Shown piece by piece: positions 25,202 through 37,206 of a stretch of 64,000 bases of DNA. How positions within the stretch are numbered: position 1 is the stretch's first letter; each line of letters starts with the position of its first letter. Source of the DNA: Vicia villosa (taxonomy: Eukaryota; Streptophyta; Magnoliopsida; Fabales; Fabaceae). The stretch spans positions 194,091,563 through 194,155,562 of the forward strand of contig NC_081183.1 in the NCBI RefSeq assembly GCF_029867415.1, read 5' to 3'. A program made the position numbers and the translations under genes. Under the pieces are notes generated by a model. It worked only from the letters and a program-made list of their open reading frames with translations. It searched no databases and was not told the DNA's origin.

Positions 25202-26112
25202 TTTCGTCCTAAAAAATTACCTCATTCGAACAATTGCGAATAAGATTCCCGCTTCTTGCTCTCTAAATCCTACATCATACTTTATCCGGCAGCTTCTCCT
25301 CAAACCACCTTCATGAGAGAAATATCTTTACCTCTCAACTGCTTCATTTCACGGTCTTCAATCTTCACCGGTAATGTCTCTATCATAAGGTTATCCCGAA
25401 CTTGTATGTTATCCATTAGAATCACATGAGATGGATCCGAAATATATTTCCGAAGTTGTGAAACATGGAATACATCATGCAAATTCGAAAGATTAAGTGG
25501 CAAGGCCACCCGATAAGCAATAGCTCCTACTCTCTCTGAAATCTGATACGGACCAACGAATCGAGGCGTAAGCTTCTTCGATTTCAATGCACGTCCAACA
25601 CCGGTCACTGGAGTAACTCTCAAAAATACATGGTCTCCTTCCTCAAATTCAAGATCATCCCTTCTCTTGTCATGAGAGCTCTTATGCCTACTTTGCGAAG
25701 TTTTCATCTTCTCCCGAATTAGTTTCACTTTCTCTGTAGTTTGTTGAACTATCTTAGGTCCAAGCACTACACTTCTTCCAGATTTCTACCAACACAACAA
25801 AGTTCTACACTTCTGACCGTACAATGCTTCTGAAGGTGCCATTTCAATGATAGAATGGAAACTACTATTATAAGTGAATTCCATCAAAGGAATATAACTA
25901 TCCCACGTACCTTATTATTCAAGCACACAAGCTCTCAACAATTTTTCCGACGATTGAATGGTCCTCTCCGTCAACCCATATGTCTGCGGGTAATACGCCA
26001 AACTCAATTTCAGCTTAGAACCCAACGCGTCTTGCGAACTTTTCCAAAACACATAAGTAAATCTTGGATCTCTATCAGACACAATACTCAACAGAACCCC
26101 ATGCAGCTTCAC
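25202..26112 (-). pseudogene. Gypsy integrase and C-terminal pol fragment
   Basis: The segment 26112-25915 reads LHGVLLSIVSDRDPRFTYVFWKS and SERTIQS-like text, the catalytic core of Ty3/gypsy integrase. A frame break follows. The frame 25767-25300 has KVKLIREKMKTSQSRHKSSHDKRR, GDHVFLRVTPVTGVGRALKSKKLTPRFVGPYQI and LHDVFHVSQLRKY, which is diagnostic of Tekay/Del chromoviruses. Beyond 25300 the text ending GNFLGRKYFKWRG leads into the polypurine tract. Several stops make it inactive. Confidence 0.88.
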
Positions 26113-26118
26113 AATTAC

Positions 26119-26990
26119 TCAGATATAAATCTCTCGACCTCAATGTTAGCTTCTTTCGCCTCTCACTTAGTATGAGCCTCCACCTTAGTTTGAACTTCAG
26201 CCTTAACCCGAGTTTATATATCCTCCTGAGCATTAGGCTCTGCATCAATGTCTTTTCCCCATCCAGCTCCACCTCATTTACGCTAGAAAGTACGAGGTGA
26301 GTGAGACTAGACAACCATCCTCTTCCTGCGAGAATCGGTGGGGACTACTCCACCTGCTCGAATATGTAAATCCTTCTTTGCATCTGCCCATGCATGACGA
26401 GAGTTCTATGTGGCTCTTTCAATCTGTCTAGAAGTTATCGTCTCATATTGTCCTCTGTTCCTCACTACATAAATAAAAAACAAGAAATATGACCTACCAA
26501 ATCTTTTAAAAATTCAGAAGAAAGCATTAATTATCCATATTTTTTGAAAAAATAGAGTAACAATTTGTTACCAGAATTCTTGAAAATGCATTATTCATTT
26601 TTGAATTTTTATTATATTTTTTAAAATTGTCGGTAAAGATTTATGATGATTTACCAAATTTTTCAAAAACGTCGGTATAAATTCATTTAATATACAGGCT
26701 TTTACCAGACATTTCAAAAATGTGGGTAAAAACTCATTGATTTCCAAAAAATGCGGTATGAATATTAAAAAATAGATAAAATTACAAAGTTTTAACGAAG
26801 AATTTTGACTTACTTGTTGTTTTGAGCCACCCAAATATCCAAGGTCCACTTCAACTTAAATCCATTTTACTATACCTAAGGTATAAAAGTCAGTTCACAC
26901 GGAAAGCAACTTAAATTCTCTGATCTCCATTTTTCACTAAACTTTTCTTGAATCGTGAACTAACTTGGGTGTTGGAGTGCTAACCTTTCA
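26119..26990. other. Decayed DNA-transposon-like sequence
   Basis: Minus-strand frames with stops read AEVQTKVEAHTK and EAKEANIEVE, which I cannot assign. From 26500 to 26780 short words (GTCGGTA, ATGCGGTA, TTTACCA in both orientations) recur, as in CACTA subterminal regions. This may be the other side of the CACTA element whose end is at 21576, split by the gypsy insertion. Confidence 0.3.
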
Positions 26991-28460
26991 GGCCCACCCT
27001 GCACCACAAGTACCAGAGATTAACACCACTGGTTCAAGATTATACCAACTGCATATAATTTTGGTTCTCGAACAGAACATGGGCACAATTCATGGGAATT
27101 GACTTTGACTCCTACAAAATTATTTTACCAGATCAATCTCGATCTGAAATCAAACATCTACCAGAAGTAGAAGGAACAAAGAGAGTAAATCTGGTAGTCA
27201 TGTCCAAGATCCTCAATCCTTCTCCTGAATCAATCATCAACCAACTATCACCAATCGATGATTTTTGCGGTGCCGCATCTTCCATAAGTTTTCCTTTGCT
27301 AGATTGCCTTCTACGCATGACAAACACTAGCGTTTAACAAAGCAAAGGTCGATTGGAGTTAGGTTTTCGAGATCTTGAAAAGATTAATGAAATTCAAAAT
27401 TTTGATCTACCTTTGGTTCTTCCAGTCACCATCGTTGATAAAAAATTGACAGGATTCCTCGTGGATGACGAAAGTTCCTACAACTTTCTTTACGTAGACA
27501 CGTTGGAACTGTTAGACATCCAACAAGAAGATTTGAATCCATCTAGTGGGGGAGATATCTTAGCCTTCAACGGCTCGATGGCTCACCCTTGGGGAATGAC
27601 ATATATGGCATTAACAATTGGAGAAGGAACACGTGAAATGAAGGTTATCCTCAACTTCCTTGTAATCTCGTGCAAAAGTGTCTTTAGAGGTATCATAGGG
27701 AGATCCTTCTTAGAAAAGCTAGACGCAGTGGCTTTGCCAGCCCACTTGAAAGTAACTTATCACAATATGAGGGGAAGGTTGGCCACTGTTGGTGCTGAAC
27801 TAAAGAAGTTAGGCGAATCAAATAACTCCTCTAATAGGACATTCTCGCATCGACATCGAGGACAAAGGAAAATATGGAGGGTACTTCTACCTTTGTTTTG
27901 GACACGCACGAGAGGGAAGTCAGACCTACTCCAAAAGGTGAGTTTGAATTTGTCTAGCTCGGCGATAACCCTATGTGGTTGGTAAAGATATGGTCGAGCT
28001 TCCCCTAGGAGTAAGGTACATGCTAATTGAATGTCTTCAAGCAACCACACGCCTCTTTGCTGTCTCTCTACATGAGATGCCTGACATTGAGCCCATCGGA
28101 GCCCGTTATGTCTCTCAACAATTAAGGAAGCAATCCTTGGAAAAGGTTGAAGCTACCGCGAGCACAGTGAAAAAGCCTATTGGATGCCATGTTCATTTCT
28201 AAAGGGAAGTATACAAAATGACTCTCCAGCGTCGTTCTAGTAAAAAAAACCTCTAAAAAGTGGAAAATGGGTGTTGATTATACAAATCTCAGTAGAGCTT
28301 GCCCAAAGGATGTCTACTCACTCCCGAACATTAACAAACTTGTAGATAACTCGGTCGTGCATCAATTGGTATCCTTCATGGAGGCCTTTTTCGAGTACAA
28401 CCAGATACCTACATATGAGCCCGACCGAATAAATACAACATTCACATATTTTGAAGTGTG
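26991..28460 (+). pseudogene. Ty3/gypsy (Tat/Athila-like) protease and RT remnant
   Basis: The frame 27353-27985 holds a retropepsin: FLVDDESSYNFLYVDTLELL (DxG changed to DDE), AFNGSMAHPWG, and FRGIIGRSFLEKLDAVA-HLK. A separate frame at 28267-28461 reads VDYTNLSRACPKDVYSLPNINKLVD, the RT motif VDYTDLNKACPKD-PLP. Several frame breaks lie between them. The active-site change and breaks show it is dead. No LTR is attached. Confidence 0.75.
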
Positions 28461-28808
28461 ACTACTAATAATATTGATAGTGTTTAAGGACGACAATTTG
28501 TAAAGAAGATCAAAGAGTTATTGAAGATGAATTAAAATGTTCGAATTATCCACATATTTCAGAAAGAAAATAAATATGCATAATTATTAACTAACATGAG
28601 ATATACACTTATCTATTTATGATACTTAAGTGATACATTACTCTCCCCTTAAAAGTTATGAAGGTTTTTGCTCCTGATGTTAAAGTGTTTTCTTACTTGG
28701 TTTAATTCTTCTTTAATTTTTTCTCTTGAATTTCAGCCTGTTATATAAGAAAAAAAATGAACATAATAATAAATAGAAAAATTATTAATAGGAGTATTAT
28801 TATTATTA
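28461..28808. other. AT-rich spacer
   Basis: Nothing recognised between the gypsy remnant and the MITE. Confidence 0.4.
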
Positions 28809-29057
28809 GGGTCATGCTAACGAGTGCCCCCGGGGCACTCTTTAAGGTTTCCAAATAAAGAAAATATTGTCTAAATAAATTAATCATTTCAATTTTCAAT
28901 TCACTAAATACAAATATTTCCAATAAAACATAAATTTTGTTACTTAAAAGAAGTCAATTATTTCTATTTTTAATGCAATGAATACAAGTATTAATAACAA
29001 AACATACCATTTTTATACTCTTAACCAGTGCCCCTAGGGCACTCGTTAGCATTGCCC
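28809..29057. mobile_element. Mutator-type MITE, 249 bp
   Basis: The ends are inverted copies: GGGTCATGCTAACGAGTGCC on the left and, on the reverse strand, GGGCAATGCTAACGAGTGCC on the right. Both are followed by a CCCGGGG/CCTAGGGG-type palindrome. A 9-bp duplication TTATTATTA flanks it (28800-28808, 29058-29066), although that sequence is low-complexity. It lies about 300 bp upstream of the DUF620 start. Confidence 0.8.
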
Positions 29058-29364
29058 TTATTATTATAATACTAAAAACGCTAGATTTTTGTGAAGAAAG
29101 TGGCAATAATCCCAAACATAGAGGAAAACGATAAGCCGGTAATTCCGTTTCCACACCCAAATTAGGCTTCCCGCAAATAACGCCTTCAAAAAAATCAAAA
29201 CCAAAAAAACGCATCCCTCACACACAAACCAAAACCCATTCTCACATTTATCATAGTGTATCTAGAGCTAGGTATAAATCAATCTATCTTGACGAATTAA
29301 TCGGAAAATAAAATCTCATAACAAAATTCGAGACCACAATTGGAGAATCACATCCTCCAATCCA

Positions 29365-32300
29365 ATGAGGAACCTCTGTCCAAATTTCGAGAAGGAAGAC
29401 GGATTAGAAACGGTTTTGGAAGTTCCGATTCCGGAGGATATGTGGACTGGAATCGGAAGCAGTGGTTCCAATCGGTGGCAGAATCTTTGCGCGCTCATGA
29501 AAGCGCAGATTTCTAACGATAAATCTTCGCATCTTTCTGCTACTTCTAATAATGAATTCATCGCGTTGCTTAAACTTGTTGGTTCTCCTCTTATTCCTCT
29601 TCAGGTTCAATGCGATCGTACGTTAACTCGTCCTCTCAAAGATTCTAGCATCGTAAGCATTATTTCGCATTTATGAATTCGCAATGTTAATTAATGAATG
29701 ATATTTGATTCTTTTTTTTTACGGTTAGCATTATCAATTTCATGTGTATATTTATTGACTTATTAATTAAGCTGTTGTTATGTGATCGATGAATTGATTT
29801 AGAAATATGATATTGAGCGCGTGTTCGGTGTTAAGATGCGGATAAATAATTTTGAATGAATTCATAGTGAAAATTGATTATGCTTAAAATTGAATTGGAT
29901 GTAACATGATCAAAAGTGAGTTGAACGTAAATTTTTACTATAAAATTCAGGTTTAGATTCTTCCAGGAGAATCAATTATGGAAGTATATTCAATTTTACT
30001 TTTGAAGAACAAAACCTTCAAAATTAATTCTAAACTTTTTAAATTAAAAAATTAAATTGGAAATGTTATTATATTATGATTTTTTATTTATTTAATACTA
30101 TCAGAAGTATTTTATTTTGGATAAAAGTGAAATATCTGGCATTGTTGCATATATAAAAGAGCATTGTAGGCATCCTTTTAAATTATGGTCCACAATAGAA
30201 TGTGCGGCCGCAATTTTAGTGGTCCGCGGAATCGCAACTACCGTTGCAGCTGCATTTACAGACAAGTATCACTATATGAAAGTTTGAAACGTAATTACAA
30301 CTGGACTGCAACTGCAATTTTAAATTTTTATGTCTAAGGCTCGTGAGAACCTTTGCATGAAAATTAGATGACACTTCATGTTTGAGTTGTTTTTAAATCT
30401 GATTCTGTCGGAGCTGGAGCTTTGATCCTTCGCAGTTGGTCTGGTCTAGTCTAATACCAACAGCTAGATTTAATTCAATGACTGAGAGATTAGTTGAGAT
30501 TAATACTCCCAAGCCATTAATTCATTTGTTGATATTGGATTGATTAGCTATGGAAACGTAGAGAGTTTGAGTTAAATTTTACGAGGTTAAAACTTGAATG
30601 ATGTATGATGTTGTAATCCTATCATTGTTACTAACAACAGCTCTAAAATCGTTGATGTTATTGTAGTATTTCCTTGTTCATATCACAATTGATCAGAATG
30701 TTAAAATGATTAGGGAGTTGTTTTATAAAGTTATATTATTAAGGATATTAGTATAACTGAGATTATTTTATTAAGCTTGTTTGTGGCTGTTACAATTGAC
30801 TAAAAGCTGTTTGAATGAAATAATGTGCAGGAAGCTTCAAGTGCAAATTATATAGTGCAGCAATACATAGCTGCCACAGGAGGAATGGGAGCATTGGATT
30901 CACTGAAGAGTATGTATGCAGTTGGGCAAGTGAGGATGTTTGGGTCAGAAATGCGTGCGGGAGATGATAGCATTAAACCGATTGGTAGAGCTGAAGTGGG
31001 AGGTTTTGTGTTATGGCAAAAGAATCCAAATTTGTGGCACTTTGAATTGGTTGTCTCTGGTTTCAAAGTCAGTGCAGGGAGTGATGGGAAGATAGCATGG
31101 ACACAGTCTTCTTCTAAACCTTGTCATGCTAATAAAGGACCTCCAAGACCTCTTCGCCGCGTCTTTCAGGTACCAATAGACTGACATTATTAGAAAATTT
31201 TCTATTGTTCAATCTTTACACAACCAAATGCTTACACCAGTTTTAATTTATTCTGATTAGAGTAATTAATAATGACATGTTAGGTTATAAGAGGTTATTA
31301 GTTGGTTAATTATCAGATCTTAAATCATAAATGTAAGTAAAAGTAATTAGACAAGTACAAAAGTTGTCAGCTACCAAGTTGAGAATCTGTGACTTAGGAT
31401 ATAGTATTAGTACTAGTCACAAATCACAATAATAAATTAATAACTTTACATGTATATGTCAACAAAAAAAAAGTACATGTAAGAAATAGGTAGGGAAGTA
31501 TAGTACTAAAAGTGTTTTTACACAATCTATGAATGCAATGCTCCATTATGTTTGGTTTTCCAAAATAGAATCTGTTATCTTTGAGGGGGAAAACCTTGTA
31601 CCTGATTGTGTTCTTCATACAAACTTTTTACTTGCTTAACAACTCTGTTAGCAATTTGTTTTTGAATATATAGCACCGAACCAAGCATTGAGTTGCATAG
31701 GATATTAAGGGTCACTTGAATTCTGGTATAATAGAAAATTATACCCTTATATCAAATGTGTTAATTATTGGTAGTATACATTTATTTGTATTGATTCTTT
31801 TTGTCTTCAACTATTACTTAAAAAACATGTTAGAATTCAATTATTATTGTTTTTATTTCAAAATAAAAGTTTGTGGTCTTCTGTGTTTTTCAGACCTTGT
31901 AATTGAATTTGAAACAACCGGTGTTCAGCCAAAAGTTTGAATTTATCATTGAATTTATAAAGGGGTTCGTTTAATCAAGATTTTGTTGTTAATTTTATGT
32001 ATGTTGTTATTATCAGGGACTGGATCCAAGATGTACAGCCAACTTGTTTCTAGATGCTGTATGTGTAGGAGAGAAAACCATTAACAAAGAAGATTGTTTT
32101 CTACTAAAAGTAGAGACAGCACATGACGTCCTCCAAGCACAAAACACGTCTCACACAGAAATTATCAGACACACGGTGTGGGGATACTTTAGCCAACGCA
32201 CAGGGTTACTTGTCAAATTCGAAGATTCCAAGTTGGTTAGAATGAAGCCGGGCAAGGAAATTGATTCTGTTTTTTGGGAAACAAGCATTGAGTCAGTGAT

Positions 32301-32523
32301 TGAGGATTATAGATACATAGATGGTATTAAAATAGCACATGGTGGCAAGACAGTGGCCATTTTATACAGATATGGTGTAGCACATAACCATAGGCGACGA
32401 ATTGAAGAGACGTGGAGGATTGAAGAAGTTGATTTTAACATTTGTGGCTTGTCAATGGATTGTTTTTTGCCTCCCTCTGATATCAAGAAGGAACAAGAAG
32501 TTGCAGAACAAATTGTGTCGTAG
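29365..32523 (+). CDS. DUF620 family protein, three exons
   Basis: Exons are 29365-29652 (96 codons), 30831-31169 (113 codons) and 32017-32523 (168 codons plus TAG). All junctions are phase 0 with GT-AG introns of 1178 and 847 bp. The 377-residue product starts MRNLCPNFEKEDGLETVLEVPIPEDM. The plant-specific DUF620 domain fills exons 2 and 3: NYIVQQYIAATGGMGALDS, AGDDSIKPIGRAEVGGFVLW, NPNLWHFELVVSGFKVSAGSDGK, then GPPRPLRRVFQ|GLDPR and the C-terminal EETWRIEEVDFNICGLSMDCFLPP. There is no signal peptide or membrane segment. Molecular function is unknown in this family. The length and intact splice sites indicate a functional gene. Confidence 0.92.
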
Positions 32524-32830
32524 GAAAGAGTTGGGACTTTCCTTTCCTTTTCCATCTGTTTTGTCAACCATAACAAAATTTGTGTACATATTGTATAGAG
32601 GCAAACCATAGTTTGAATACAAAATATTTCTCAAGATCCTTGGTTTAGCGCAAAATATCAGCCAGCGTTTATATTTTTACCAGGCATTTCAGGATTTTAT
32701 CTTCAAACTGAAAATGTAGATGAGTCTCCATATCTTCATTACATAAACTGCACTCCACTACATAGTAGATACTTCTTAAAAGTCCGGGAAACTAGTGTTC
32801 CACCGATCATGAGCATATAGCATGCAGTGC
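32524..32830. other. 3' UTR and flank of the DUF620 gene
   Basis: Less AT-rich sequence after the stop, probably the 3' UTR (to about 32640). No other feature is seen. Confidence 0.45.
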
Positions 32831-33854
32831 TCTTCCTGTCATTTGATTACCTCCTTAGTCAGAATCTGAGTAGCCATATGTCATTGTATCTCCTTTGTTA
32901 TTCTTCTGGTTACACATCAAAATTCCCTGATCAATTGTGCCTCTAACATACCTGACTATTTTCTTTGCAACTAGAAGATGAATTACTCTTGGTTGTTCCA
33001 TAAATTTGATCATCAATTCTATAATTTTGACATAATTTTGGCCTAGTATTGCATAGGTCACCTTAGAGAATGAATTATTTATTTGCACAGTGTAGCATCC
33101 ACCAGTTCTTCATCTGCATATTTTCTCAGTTTGGCTCCAGATTCCATTGTAATTATTGTAGTTGCTCATATGAAACTTTTTTTAACACATCTTCAGCATA
33201 TTTATTTTGGTGTGGGAAGATACCTTTGCATGTTGTCACAAATTATACCCCTAAAAAATATGATAGGTTCCCAATATCATATATCTCAAACTCTTCCATT
33301 ATGTTTATCTTGAAGGTTTCTATCTCCTCTTCATTTTCATCAGTGATCGACAAGTCATAAACATATAGCTACAATATCAACAATTTCTTCTTACTTACTT
33401 TTCTTACATAGACTTCATGTTCTGATGCACACTTAGTGAAGCCTAACTTAAAGAGAAATGTGTCAATTCTGATGTGGTGTATTTGGTGCCATGACTTCAT
33501 GCTTTACACCTTCATTCTCAGAGAGTTGTGTAAATTCCTTAGAGATATCTTCATCTTCACCATTTGTTCTAAATTTTGTTAGACTACATTCACTTAAGTT
33601 CTCAGCATATAGCTTAAATATCCTAAACATTGTGAACATGTCACTTTCTTTTTAATTAGATAGATCAACACACGTGTTTAGTATACTCATTTAAGAAAGT
33701 CAATAGATAATTGTTACCTCCGATGGATTTTGTTTCAAAAGGGCCACACATATCCGAGCTTACTATCTCTAGTTTCTTCTTTGACTTCATTTTCAAATCA
33801 CCTCTTAATAACCTCCTAGCCTGATTTGTTCCACACAATATTGATTGAGATAGG

Positions 33855-34357
33855 TGTGATAATCCTGGATATCTTCAAGAATCGTGTTCGTTCACTTTCC
33901 GAACAAAGTATTTCGACCCTATACTTGTCTGGGTTCACGAAATCTTTGCGGGAATAATTCTTGAAGAATCAATCTGTTTCTGACAATGGAGAACAGATCA
34001 GAATGTAGAGGAAGTATATCATTTTTCGTCTTACAAATCGAGACCAAAAGACTCCTTATATAGGAGACCAACAATAGAAACGAACAGACACACCTGTTCG
34101 CTAAAACAGTTATGCTGCCCCGCACCCCGCCAGGGGCTCCGCCCCTTGGACCCCGACGGGGCGCTGCCCCGCACCCCGCCAGGGGCTCCGCCCCTTGGAA
34201 CCCCGTTTCTATTATTCGTATTCAATTGTACGTTTGGCTCCACGAGCGTGCACTCCGCACTACCCTAACTCGTTTCAAGCTTAACGCATAATTGCATCGG
34301 CCTTCAGTAAATCACATTACTACCAAAATTACATTGATGATACTAAAATCACCAACA
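33855..34357 (-). mobile_element. Solo LTR, about 0.5 kb
   Basis: On the minus strand it starts TGTTGGTGATTTTAGTATCA and ends GGATTATCACA. A TATA box (CTATATAAGGAG) lies at about 34062, and there is a GC-rich tandem repeat upstream of it. It sits inside the decayed copia element. I see no clear 5-bp duplication, so a small deletion or mutation at the border is likely. Confidence 0.7.
34114..34205. repeat. GC-rich 49-bp tandem repeat in the solo LTR
   Basis: The unit GCTGCCCCGCACCCCGCCAG... starts at 34114 and again at 34163. Each unit contains the palindromic word GGGGCTCCGCCCC. The run is about 75-80% GC in a region that is otherwise about 65-70% AT. Confidence 0.9.
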
Positions 34358-35274
34358 AATATTTCACACACTTCATCCTGTAGTTTGATCTAAGGCAAAC
34401 CATTAATGGTTAAGAACATTGATATAAATATTGAAGGTCCTATTACTTGACAATCGAGGCTTCAAGACCAGTCTTGCATTTGGAATATAAAACTTTAGTT
34501 CTCTAATCACTAACTTCAGTAAATATTTCATCTCAAACAATTTACCCAGGCTTATCAGATTTCTTGTCATAAAAGGCGTATACAACACTTCATTGATGAT
34601 TGATTTTTGGCCATCTCTCCTTTTTATAAGCACAATTCCAATCACTTATGATACAACTTAGCAGTTTTCTGAAAACCTTATATTCCTTCTCGCATAATCA
34701 TATGTTTCAGACGCCACTCCTTGTGTTCATTCATGTCATTATTGCATCATGTGTCTGAGTACCACAAAGTGAATTTATCTTGATTCAGTTTCGTCATGAC
34801 CATTAGAAGAACACTCCATTGCATAACGACCATACTTTTGATAGTTATAATATTGCATATATTTCTTGTCAACTTTCTTCTCGAAACTATTACTAGTTGC
34901 ATTAATTGATTTCCCAACATGGTTCTTTGTGTTCTTGTTGATTTATTTCATAATCCTGCTTCTTATTTTTCCAAATCTACTTTCCTTTGTATTTTATTTA
35001 ATCATCAATCTTCATATTCTTCTTTATTTTGTCCTTTAATGCTTGCTCAGTCACCTTTTTTTTTTAATTTCTTTGCTTCATTGTCAACTCACGTGCTTAT
35101 AGAGAGACTAGAAGATCTTCAATCTTCGTTGCAACAAGATCATTTGACTGTCCATTTTTGAAAGACAACGTAATTAAAACTTAAAGTCAAGGTTCTCAAA
35201 ACCTTCTTAACCTTCATTAATTCACTCAGAGTTTTGTGGATATATGTACTTAAAGGTACAACTATTTGCACCAG

Positions 35275-36427
35275 TGAGATGTTCATGACAATTTTGATGA
35301 TGACAACAATATGATGCAAAGTCTTCATTAGTAAATAAGAATTAAGGGTCAAAGATAATCAATCAAATTCAAGAGGTTTTGTTTGTGAGATCAAGATATC
35401 AATCCAGATTCAATTGAGACAACACTTAATGTCAAGCGACGTTCGGTGGAGTCTCTGATGATGGTGTTTATCAAGAAAACTATAATGTTGGTGTTTATCA
35501 AGAAGCCTGATCAAATTTCACCAATCAGAAGACATTAAGTTTTAGATAGAGTGTTAAATCGGTTTTGGATCAAAGAAGAGATCTTGAAGCTTTAAAAGAT
35601 TGTGAAAAAGAGGATATGTGAAAGTTTGACTGGTTCGTGTCTGAGTGATCAATATTGTAAAGATACTAGAATAATTCTTAAATTAATAAGGCAACACACA
35701 CACTCACCTAAAAATGTTTTAAACTTCTATGAATTTTATAAAAACACCTTAAAACCTATAAAGGAACCATCAGATACATGTGAGCTTGACTAAGAGTGTT
35801 CTTAATTATTTAGGAAGCATTTATATGTTGCCTAATCAATTAGAGACTTAATATAGTCGATTAGAGCAAGAAAAATGGATTATTAATTGATTAAGAATAC
35901 TCCTAATTGATTAAGACACATAGTTGTTGTAGAGTTTCCTTTTTGGAATTAGGGTTGCCATATTTTTGAAGCATCTAACCACACGCCTTAATTGATTATA
36001 TAATTTAAAGGCCAGTGGATTTTTTTTCCTTTTTTAGACAAAATTTTCTCCTATAAATATATGGTTTCTCCTCACTTCAAAATACATCAGAAAATATATT
36101 TCTATAATACTTTCTCATTTCTAATCTCTCCATTTCATTTCTTTCCTTTTCACAAATTTGCCTTAGTGCTTTGAGAGTGAGAAATATTTGTGAGACTTTT
36201 GTTGTTCTAGTGCTATGAGAATTTTGTACGTTACTCAAGAGGGTTTGTCTCTTGTGTAATATTTTCGAAAGAAGTCATGGTTTGGTTCTAAATTAATTAA
36301 AAACTCTAATTGGTTCTTAAGATTAGTCACAGAAATTTTCTGTTTGGTTCACTAGGTAAATCCGTTAAAAGCTCTTGTTTGATTATTGAGTTTAGCCATA
36401 AATTACTTTGTTTGATTCTTGAGTTAA
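35275..36427 (+). mobile_element. LTR-like retroelement sequence (incomplete)
   Basis: The text at 35284 (CAATTTTGATGATGACAACAA) resembles the start of legume copia LTRs such as the one at 54392. A TATA-like CTATAAATATATGG lies near 36052. No partner LTR or target duplication is found. Confidence 0.4.
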
Positions 36428-37206
36428 ACCATATGTAAAAGATCTATTTGGTTTTGAGATTATCCTAGAATAAAATCTCTCGTTTGGTTTGAGGATTAGC
36501 CAATGTATAATCTTTTTTTTTTTTTTGTGTAGGAACAACCTGTGAAATACTCACACTTGATATAGTGGGAACCCTCAAGAAGAAATTCTCAAAATCATAT
36601 ATAGGTCAAATGGTTAGGTCAAACTTGTATAAATTTCTAGAGCATTTATCTCTTTCCTTATCTTTTTACCTTTCAGTTCTTTATATATTTCCGTTGAATT
36701 TTCATCTCTTTATCTTCCTTATTTTCATTATATTAATTTTTTTCTCTATTTTATTTATAAAATTGAGTTAAATGTTTTTATAAATCTATATTTTATAATT
36801 GGACACTGTTTTTCAACCTAACCATATGTAAAAAATCTATTTGGTTTTGAGATTATCCGGTATAAAATCTCTCGTTTGTATATTCTCATTTTTTTGTTAT
36901 AAGAATGTTCGTAGGCAAAACCTGTGAAAAATTCACACTTGATATAGTGGGAACTCTCAAGAAGAAATTCTCAAAACCATATATATGTCAAATGGTTAGG
37001 TCGGACTTGTATAAATTTCTAGTGCATTTATCTCTTTCCTTATCTTTTTACATTTCTATTCTTTATTTACTTTCGTTGTATTTCCATCTCTTTATCTTCC
37101 TTATTTTCATTATGTTAATTATTCTTTATCTCTATTTGATTTATAAAATTGAGTTAAATGTTTTTATAAATCTATATTTTATAATTGGACATTGTTTTTC
37201 AACCTA
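36428..37206 (+). repeat. Tandem duplication of an about 390-bp LTR-like unit
   Basis: Copy 1 (36428-36820) and copy 2 (36821-37206) both start ACCATATGTAAAA and end TTTTTCAACCTA, with mostly single-base differences. Parallel short frames in the two copies reflect the duplication and not two genes. Confidence 0.88.

Larger units (their letters stand above)
22677..26118 (-). mobile_element. Ty3/gypsy chromovirus (Tekay-like), 3' half
   Basis: A long LTR (22677-25180) is followed in element orientation by nothing and preceded by pol. A polypurine tract AAGTGGAGGGGAGT sits at 25195-25181, directly before LTR start TGTAACGCC. Upstream (25300-26112) are the integrase end and the chromodomain-side C-terminus. 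The 5' part is missing: pol similarity stops near 26118, where unrelated sequence begins. No second LTR or target duplication is visible in the window. Confidence 0.85.
32831..35165 (-). pseudogene. Decayed Ty1/copia element (RNase H to protease region)
   Basis: In minus-strand order: post-protease text at 34645-34403 (NEVLYTPFMTRNLISLGKLFE and SNRTFNIYINVLNH); integrase-like words near 33720 (GGNNYLLTFLNEYTKHV); an RT segment at 33360-33190 (FEIYDIGNLSYFLG); and RNase H-side text at 33088-32855 (FMEQPRVIHLLVAKKIVRYVRGTIDQGIL). Many stops and frameshifts are present. A solo LTR splits it at 33855-34357. Confidence 0.75.
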
